Positions 58,629 to 64,000 of a stretch of 64,000 nucleotides of DNA are shown piece by piece. The DNA lies in contig NZ_CP109444.1 of NCBI RefSeq assembly GCF_036227225.1, positions 7,235,501 to 7,299,500 on the forward strand. The letters run 5' to 3'. A program made the translations under genes and the position numbers. The notes under the pieces were generated by a model. The model made no database searches. It was given only the letters and a program-made list of their open reading frames with translations, and was not told the origin of the DNA. Each line of letters starts with the position of its first letter. Position 1 is the stretch's first letter. Source of the stretch: Streptomyces sp. NBC_01478. Its GTDB lineage: Bacteria > Actinomycetota > Actinomycetes > Streptomycetales > Streptomycetaceae.

Positions 58629-60659
58629 ATGCCGAACCGCCTTGCCGACGAGACGTCCCCCTACCTCCTCCAGCACGCCGACAACCCCGTCGACTGGTGG
58701 CCCTGGTCGCCGGAGGCCTTCGCGGAGGCTCGGGAGCGCGGGGTGCCCGTGCTGCTCAGCGTCGGGTATTCGAGCTGTCACTGGTGCCACGTCATGGCCC
58801 ACGAGTCCTTCGAGGACCACCCCACCGCCGACTACCTCAACGCCCACTTCGTCAGCATCAAGGTCGACCGCGAGGAACGCCCCGACGTCGACGCCGTCTA
58901 CATGGAGGCGGTCCAGGCGGCCACCGGTCAGGGCGGCTGGCCCATGACCGTGTTTCTGACGCCGGATGCCGAGCCCTTCTACTTCGGGACCTACTTCCCG
59001 CCGGCGCCCCGCCACGGCATGCCCTCCTTCCGGCAGGTGCTGGAGGGCGTGCGCAGCGCCTGGGCCGATCGACGGGACGAGGTCGACGAGGTCGCCGGCA
59101 AGATCGTGCGGGACCTCTCCCAGCGCGAGATCGACTACGGCAGCACCGACGCCCCCGGCGAGAGCGAGATCGTCGCCGCGCTGCTCGGGCTCACCCGTGA
59201 GTACGACCCGCAGCGCGGCGGATTCGGCGGCGCGCCCAAGTTCCCGCCGTCCATGGCGCTGGAGTTCCTGCTGCGCCACCACGCCCGCACCGGTTCCGAG
59301 GGCGCCCTGGAGATGGCACAGGACACCTGCGAGCGGATGGCACGCGGTGGCATCTACGACCAGCTCGCCGGCGGCTTCGCCCGGTACTCCGTCGACCGTG
59401 AGTGGGTCGTCCCGCACTTCGAGAAGATGCTCTACGACAACGCCCTGCTGTGCCGGGTGTACGCGCACCTGTGGCGCAGCACCGGGTCCGAGCTGGCGCG
59501 GCGCGTCGCCGTCGAGACCGCCGACTTCCTCGTGCGTGAACTCCGCACGAACGAGGGCGGGTTCGCCTCCGCCCTCGACGCCGACAGCGACGACGGGACC
59601 GGCAGGCACGTCGAGGGCGCCCACTACGTCTGGACGCCCGCGCAGCTCACCGAGGTCCTCGGCGAGGAGGATGCCCGACTCGCCGCCCACTACTTCGGCG
59701 TCACGGACGAGGGCACCTTCGAGGAGGGGCAGTCCGTCCTCCAACTCCCGCAGAGCGAAGGGGTCTTCGACGCCGAGAAGATCGAGTCGGTCAAACAGCG
59801 CCTCCTCGCCGCCCGTTCGCGGCGTCCCGCGCCCGGCCGGGACGACAAAGTGGTCGCCGCCTGGAACGGGCTCGCCATCGCCGCGCTCGCCGAGACCGGC
59901 GCCTACTTCGACCGCCCCGACCTGGTCGAGGCCGCCGTCTCCGCCGCCGATCTCCTCGTACGACTGCATCTGGACGAGCACGCCAAGCTGGCCCGCACCA
60001 GCAAGGACGGCCAAGTCGGGGCGAACGCCGGGGTGTTGGAGGACTACGCCGATGTCGCGGAGGGCTTCCTCGCGCTGGCGTCGGTCACGGGGGAGGGGGT
60101 CTGGCTGGAGTTCGCCGGGTTCCTGCTCGACCATGTGCTCGCCGGGTTCGTCGATGAGTCGGGGGCCTTGTACGACACCGCCGTCGATGCCGAGCGACTC
60201 ATCCGGCGGCCGCAGGATCCGACCGACAACGCCGCCCCGTCGGGGTGGACCGCCGCCGCGGGCGCGCTGCTCGGCTATGCCGCGCAGACCGGTGCCGAGC
60301 CCCATCGCACCGCCGCCGAGCGGGCGTTGGGGGTCGTGAAGGCGCTCGGGCCGCGGGTGCCGCGGTTCATCGGGTGGGGGCTGGCGGTCGCCGAGGCGTA
60401 TCTCGACGGGCCGCGTGAGATCGCCGTCGTAGGGCCGTCGGTCGACGACGAAGGCGCAAAAGCCTTGCACCGTACGGCACTTCTGGGTACCGCGCCGGGG
60501 GCCGTGGTCGCCTTCGGGATCGCGGGGAGTGACGAGCTGCCGTTGCTCGCCGACCGGCCGCTGGTCGACGGTGAAGCGGCCGCGTACGTTTGCCGTAACT
60601 TTACCTGTGACGCGCCGACGATCGATCCGGAGCGCCTGCGCACCGCGCTGAACAGGTGA
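58629..60659 (+). CDS. YyaL/spermatogenesis-associated-20-like thioredoxin-domain protein
   Basis: The protein has 676 residues. The N-terminal domain ([20 protein letters not shown], then [16 protein letters not shown]) is the DUF255 thioredoxin-like fold with the two Cys in CHWC. The rest is an alpha/alpha toroid related to glycosidases and N-acylglucosamine epimerases. The family is found from bacteria to mammals (SSP411); its enzymatic role is not firmly known. Length is normal. GAGG lies eight bases before ATG 58629. It is divergent from the RAMA-like gene. Confidence 0.92.
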   Translation: MPNRLADETSPYLLQHADNPVDWWPWSPEAFAEARERGVPVLLSVGYSSCHWCHVMAHESFEDHPTADYLNAHFVSIKVDREERPDVDAVYMEAVQAATGQGGWPMTVFLTPDAEPFYFGTYFPPAPRHGMPSFRQVLEGVRSAWADRRDEVDEVAGKIVRDLSQREIDYGSTDAPGESEIVAALLGLTREYDPQRGGFGGAPKFPPSMALEFLLRHHARTGSEGALEMAQDTCERMARGGIYDQLAGGFARYSVDREWVVPHFEKMLYDNALLCRVYAHLWRSTGSELARRVAVETADFLVRELRTNEGGFASALDADSDDGTGRHVEGAHYVWTPAQLTEVLGEEDARLAAHYFGVTDEGTFEEGQSVLQLPQSEGVFDAEKIESVKQRLLAARSRRPAPGRDDKVVAAWNGLAIAALAETGAYFDRPDLVEAAVSAADLLVRLHLDEHAKLARTSKDGQVGANAGVLEDYADVAEGFLALASVTGEGVWLEFAGFLLDHVLAGFVDESGALYDTAVDAERLIRRPQDPTDNAAPSGWTAAAGALLGYAAQTGAEPHRTAAERALGVVKALGPRVPRFIGWGLAVAEAYLDGPREIAVVGPSVDDEGAKALHRTALLGTAPGAVVAFGIAGSDELPLLADRPLVDGEAAAYVCRNFTCDAPTIDPERLRTALNR

Positions 60660-60854
60660 AATGTCGGAATCGTAACCGTCTCAAACGCGACCTGTGCGAG
60701 AAATGGTCACGGGCGAGACTCATAGTGATGAAACACGCTCTTCACTGAAATCGGCTGTCCGCTTCACAGATCGCTCATAGTCTCGGCCCCGTGACGCGGC
60801 GGAGGTAACTCACCGTCGCGCCGGGGGGAATTGGGGATCCTGGGGGGATCTGTT

Positions 60855-62123
60855 GTGGTGACGTCTGTCTTCATCGCTGTCGTTTCGCTGGCCCTGTTCT
60901 GGATGGCCGCCTTCACTCTGTGGTGGCAGATGCACGCGTGGCGTACGCCCGAAGTGCTCGCCTCCACTCGATTCAGCAGCCCGGACGGGGACGAGCACGT
61001 CTCGTTCTCGCTGCTGCTGCCGGCCCGGCACGAGCAAGCCGTGCTGGACCACACCATCCAGCGACTGCTGGAATCCACACACACCGACTTCGAGATCATC
61101 GTGATCGTGGGGCACGACGACCCCGAGACCGCGGCGGTGGCCAACAGTGCCGCCGAGCGCGATCCGCGGGTCCGGGTCGTCGTCGACACCCATGAGAAGA
61201 AGAACAAACCGAAGGCCATGAACACGGCGCTGCCGCACTGCCGCGGCGATGTCGTCGGGGTCTTCGACGCGGAGGACCAGGTCCATCCGGAGCTGCTCGC
61301 CCACGTCGACCACGCGTTCCGCACCACGGGCGCGGACGTCGTGCAGGGCGGGGTCCAGCTCATCAACTTCCACTCCAGTTGGTACAGCCTGCGCAACTGC
61401 CTGGAGTACTTCTTCTGGTTCCGTTCCCGGCTGCATCTGCACGCGCAGAAGGGGTTCATCCCGCTGGGCGGCAACACCGTCTTCGTGCGGACCGACACCC
61501 TGCGGGAAGCCGACGGCTGGGACTCCGACTGCCTCGCCGAGGACTGCGACCTGGGCGTCCGGCTGTCCAGTGTCGGCAAGAAGGTCGTCGTCGCCTACGA
61601 CTCCGACATGGTGACCCGGGAGGAGACCCCCGGCTCGCTGATGTCGCTGCTGAAGCAGCGAACCCGCTGGAACCAGGGCTTCCTTCAGGTCTACCGGAAG
61701 AAGGACTGGAAGCAACTCCCGGGATTCGGGCAGCGGTTGCTCGCCCGCTACACGCTGATGACACCGTTCCTGCAGGCCTTCTCCGGGGTGATCATCCCGC
61801 TCAACACGGCGGTCGCGCTCTTCCTGGACGTGCCGGTCGGCGTCGCCTTCCTCACCTTCCTGCCGCTGGTCACCGCCGCCGTCACCTTCGTCTTCGAGGT
61901 CGTCGGACTGCACGACTTCGGCAAGCAGTACGGACTGCGCGTCCGCGCCGTCCACTATCTGAAGCTCATCGTGGGCGGCCCCTTCTACCAGGTGCTGCTC
62001 GCCGGAGCCGCGATCCGCGCAGTGTGGCGTGAGCAACGTGGCCGGAACGACTGGGAGTTGACCTCCCACGTCGGCGCGCACCTCACCGAAACCGCAGTGA
62101 TCCGAGAGGACGTTCCTGCGTGA
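60855..62123 (+). CDS. membrane glycosyltransferase family 2 (cellulose synthase-like)
   Basis: The protein has about 422 residues. One N-terminal helix (VFIAVVSLALFWMAAFTLWW) is followed by the GT-A domain with SLLLPARHEQAVLDHTIQRL, the DxD-type FDAEDQVHPE, the acceptor residues LAEDCDLGVRLS, and QRTRW, the QxxRW of processive beta-glycosyltransferases. C-terminal membrane helices follow. It is likely to polymerise or extend an exported glycan. GTG 60855 lies seven bases after GGGGGG; GTG 60858 is possible. It overlaps the next gene by four bases. Confidence 0.88.
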   Translation: MVTSVFIAVVSLALFWMAAFTLWWQMHAWRTPEVLASTRFSSPDGDEHVSFSLLLPARHEQAVLDHTIQRLLESTHTDFEIIVIVGHDDPETAAVANSAAERDPRVRVVVDTHEKKNKPKAMNTALPHCRGDVVGVFDAEDQVHPELLAHVDHAFRTTGADVVQGGVQLINFHSSWYSLRNCLEYFFWFRSRLHLHAQKGFIPLGGNTVFVRTDTLREADGWDSDCLAEDCDLGVRLSSVGKKVVVAYDSDMVTREETPGSLMSLLKQRTRWNQGFLQVYRKKDWKQLPGFGQRLLARYTLMTPFLQAFSGVIIPLNTAVALFLDVPVGVAFLTFLPLVTAAVTFVFEVVGLHDFGKQYGLRVRAVHYLKLIVGGPFYQVLLAGAAIRAVWREQRGRNDWELTSHVGAHLTETAVIREDVPA

Positions 62124-63766
62124 CCTCCACCCTTCCCGCGGTGACCACCACGGTCCCCGCGCAGCGGCAGCCTGCGCCTGAAACCGGTTCGGCCGGTCGA
62201 ACGACACCGCCGAGCAGACTCCGTTCCTCGCGCTCCGACCTCCTTCTCTGCGGCCTGCTCCTCGTCGCGATCCTCGTCGTGCAGGGCTGGAACATCGCCG
62301 ACTACCCGACGCTCAGCGACGACGAGGGCACCTACCTCGCCCAGGCCTGGGCCGTCCAGCAGGGCACCGGCCTGGCCCACTACACCTACTGGTACGACCA
62401 CCCGCCGCTCGGCTGGATCCAGATCGCCCTGCTCACCTGGATCCCCGCGCACTTCAGCCCCGGCTCGATGACCGTCGGCACCATGCGCCTCGCGATGCTG
62501 GTCATCAGCGCGATCAGCGCGATCCTCGTCTACGTCCTCGCCCGCCGGCTCTCGCTGCCGCGCTGGGCGGCCGGACTCGCCATGGTGCTCTTCGGGCTGT
62601 CCCCGCTGTCCGTGATCCTCCAGCGGGAGATCTTCCTCGACAACATCGCCGTGATGTGGATGCTGCTCGCGTTCTGCCTGGCAGCGTCGCCAAGTCGCCA
62701 TCTCTGGCACCATTTTGGAGCCGGTCTCGCCGGTGCGGCCTCGGTCCTCACCAAGGAGACGATGCTCGTCATCCTCCCGGCGCTGCTGCTCACCATGTGG
62801 CGCCACGGACACCGCGACACCCGCAAGTTCGCGCTCACCGGCGCCATCACCGCCTGCGCCCTGATCGGGTTCGCGTACCCCCTCTTCGCCCTGCTCAAGG
62901 GCGAGTTGCTGCCGGGCAGCGGACATGTCTCCCTGTGGGACGGCCTCAAGTACCAGATGACCAGACCGGGTTCGGGCTTCATCCTCGACCAGGGCACGGG
63001 TTCCTACGGCGTCCTCCACTCCTGGCTCTACTACGACCGTGTCCTGCCGCTGGGCGGCCTCGCCGGGGCGCTGCTCCTGCTGGTCACCTGGCGCTGGTCG
63101 GTCACCGCCCGCTCGCTCGCCGGACCGGCACTGACCGTGGCGATCCTCGCCCTGGTCGCCCTGCGCCCGGGCGGCTACCTGCCCGCGATGTACATCATCG
63201 GCGCGCTGCCCTTCCTCGCCCTCGTCCTCGCCGGGGGCACCGCCTCCGTCGCCCACGCGGTGCTGCGCAGATGGCGCGGAGAAGGGGAGAAACGATACGT
63301 CACCGGGGGCCGGTACCTGCTTGCCGTGGTCCTCGCGATCGCGGCCGGCGCCTATGTCGTACCGAAGTGGTACGACGGCGACCACACCGCCGTGACCACC
63401 GACGCCAACGCCCCCTACCGGGCCGCCTCGAAGTGGCTGTCCACCGAGGTCGCCGACCCGAAGGACACCCGCGTCCTCGTCGACGACGCGCTCTGGCTGG
63501 ACCTGGTGCACGCCGGGTACCGGCCCGGGCTCGGGGTCATCTGGTTCTACAAGGCCGACCTCGACCCGGCCGTCACCAAGACGCTGCCGCACGGCTGGAA
63601 GGACATCGACTACGTGGTGGCCTCCCCGACGGTACGGCGCGACGCGGTCGACCTGCCCAACGTCAAGGCGGCGATCGAGCACTCCACACCGGTCGCCACC
63701 TTCGGCACCGGCGACGACCGCATCGAGATCCGGCAGATCCAGTCCGAGACCGTGGGAGCCCAGTGA
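62120..63766 (+). CDS. membrane glycosyltransferase family 39 (PMT_2/ArnT-like)
   Basis: The protein has 548 residues. After a Pro/Thr-rich cytoplasmic start it has about ten membrane helices. The first outer loop carries the catalytic acidic motif YPTLSDDEGTYLAQAW, as in dolichol- or polyprenyl-phosphate-dependent transferases. A C-terminal periplasmic-type domain follows (DPKDTRVLVDDALWLDLVHA). It likely moves a sugar from a polyprenyl phosphate carrier to an acceptor outside the membrane. GTG 62120 overlaps the previous stop, and its own stop overlaps the next ATG. Confidence 0.88.
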   Translation: MTSTLPAVTTTVPAQRQPAPETGSAGRTTPPSRLRSSRSDLLLCGLLLVAILVVQGWNIADYPTLSDDEGTYLAQAWAVQQGTGLAHYTYWYDHPPLGWIQIALLTWIPAHFSPGSMTVGTMRLAMLVISAISAILVYVLARRLSLPRWAAGLAMVLFGLSPLSVILQREIFLDNIAVMWMLLAFCLAASPSRHLWHHFGAGLAGAASVLTKETMLVILPALLLTMWRHGHRDTRKFALTGAITACALIGFAYPLFALLKGELLPGSGHVSLWDGLKYQMTRPGSGFILDQGTGSYGVLHSWLYYDRVLPLGGLAGALLLLVTWRWSVTARSLAGPALTVAILALVALRPGGYLPAMYIIGALPFLALVLAGGTASVAHAVLRRWRGEGEKRYVTGGRYLLAVVLAIAAGAYVVPKWYDGDHTAVTTDANAPYRAASKWLSTEVADPKDTRVLVDDALWLDLVHAGYRPGLGVIWFYKADLDPAVTKTLPHGWKDIDYVVASPTVRRDAVDLPNVKAAIEHSTPVATFGTGDDRIEIRQIQSETVGAQ

Positions 63767-64000
63767 TGAGCCAAGAGTCCATCGTCCCGGGCGAGTTGGG
63801 TGATCCGGCGGTACGCGGAGCCGAGATCGCCGAGCCCGGTGCCGTCACCATCGTCGTACCGACCTTCAACGAGTCGGCAAATGTACGGGAGTTGCTGCAC
63901 CGGATCACCGAATCCGTGCCGACCCGGCTGCCCTGCGAGGTCGTCTTCGTGGACGACTCCACCGACGACACCCCCGAGGTGATCTCCGAGGCGGCGCAGG
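63766..64000 (+). CDS. glycosyltransferase family 2, DPM-synthase-like (cut by the window edge)
   Basis: Only the first 78 residues lie in the window. After a short N-terminal part they read AVTIVVPTFNESANVRELL and EVVFVDDSTDDTPEV, the start of a GT-A fold of polyprenyl-phosphate sugar synthases (nucleotide sugar to polyprenyl phosphate). Such an enzyme would make the donor for the ArnT-like transferase just upstream. Start ATG 63766 overlaps the previous stop codon. The 3' end is missing, so length and any C-terminal membrane domain are unknown. Confidence 0.85.
   Translation, partial: MSQESIVPGELGDPAVRGAEIAEPGAVTIVVPTFNESANVRELLHRITESVPTRLPCEVVFVDDSTDDTPEVISEAAQ

Noticed and set aside
58465..60470. 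Upstream extension of the small RAMA-like frame, antisense to the YyaL-type gene
   Set aside because: Only the last 58 codons have a ribosome site and plausible protein sequence; the rest is an antisense shadow.

Overview
This 64 kb window is high-GC actinobacterial chromosome, almost certainly from a Streptomyces. The evidence is the strong GC3 codon bias, frequent GTG and TTG starts, a cluster of leaderless promoters (TANNNT about 6-8 nt before the start codon), a mycothiol amidase gene, an acyl-CoA carboxylase epsilon subunit and a DmdR/IdeR-type iron box. From memory, the gene order (quinone reductase, DeoR regulator, accA2, maf, pccE, pccB, birA, cya, enoyl-CoA hydratase, GGDEF, hutH ... 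metB ... threonine dehydratase, DrrAB, greA, mca) follows the S. coelicolor core region around SCO4919-SCO4970. This is therefore mostly core chromosome with a few lineage-specific insertions. No biosynthetic cluster, prophage, CRISPR array, rRNA or tRNA was seen.

Layout. 0-11.8 kb: a gamma-glutamylcyclotransferase-like gene, an LpdA-type NAD(P)H:quinone reductase, DeoR and TetR regulators, and an acyl-CoA carboxylase neighbourhood (accA2, maf, a 42-aa membrane protein resembling MmpB, pccE, pccB, birA), then adenylate cyclase. 11.8-17.7 kb: a Pro/Thr-rich membrane-anchored protein, an enoyl-CoA hydratase, a GAF-GGDEF cyclase, histidine ammonia-lyase, a lipoprotein and a small sortase-type surface protein. 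17.7-28.1 kb: an L,D-transpeptidase lipoprotein, an ECF sigma factor with its CU044_5270-type partner, a MacB-like ABC pair and a large secreted subtilase. 28.1-31.8 kb: an XRE regulator and an alcohol dehydrogenase, separated by a complete IS110-family element with a candidate bridge RNA. 32-37.4 kb: an iron-siderophore importer (binding protein and two permeases, no ATPase) under an iron box, then an AraC regulator divergent from an aldo/keto reductase. 37.5-46.2 kb: an amidase, two msrA genes, a PLP-dependent dehydratase and several small hypothetical genes with tandem repeats. 46.2-54.9 kb: metB, a sigma-like factor, MarR, threonine dehydratase, DrrAB, greA, a DUF4307 protein and mca. 55-64 kb: a STAND-type NTPase with TPRs, a 58-aa RAMA-like protein, a YyaL-type protein and a three-gene glycosyltransferase operon cut by the window edge.

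The most interesting non-coding signals are: two copies of a roughly 113-bp structured repeat (613-725 and, inverted, 14663-14774) whose differences are compensatory or G-U tolerated; the left end of the IS110 element, which folds into bridge-RNA-like hairpins; a palindromic operator filling the spacer of the drrAB promoter; a 34-bp tandem repeat upstream of metB; and a small palindrome inserted in frame in the siderophore-binding protein gene. All assignments are by eye. No database search, folding program or expression data was used.
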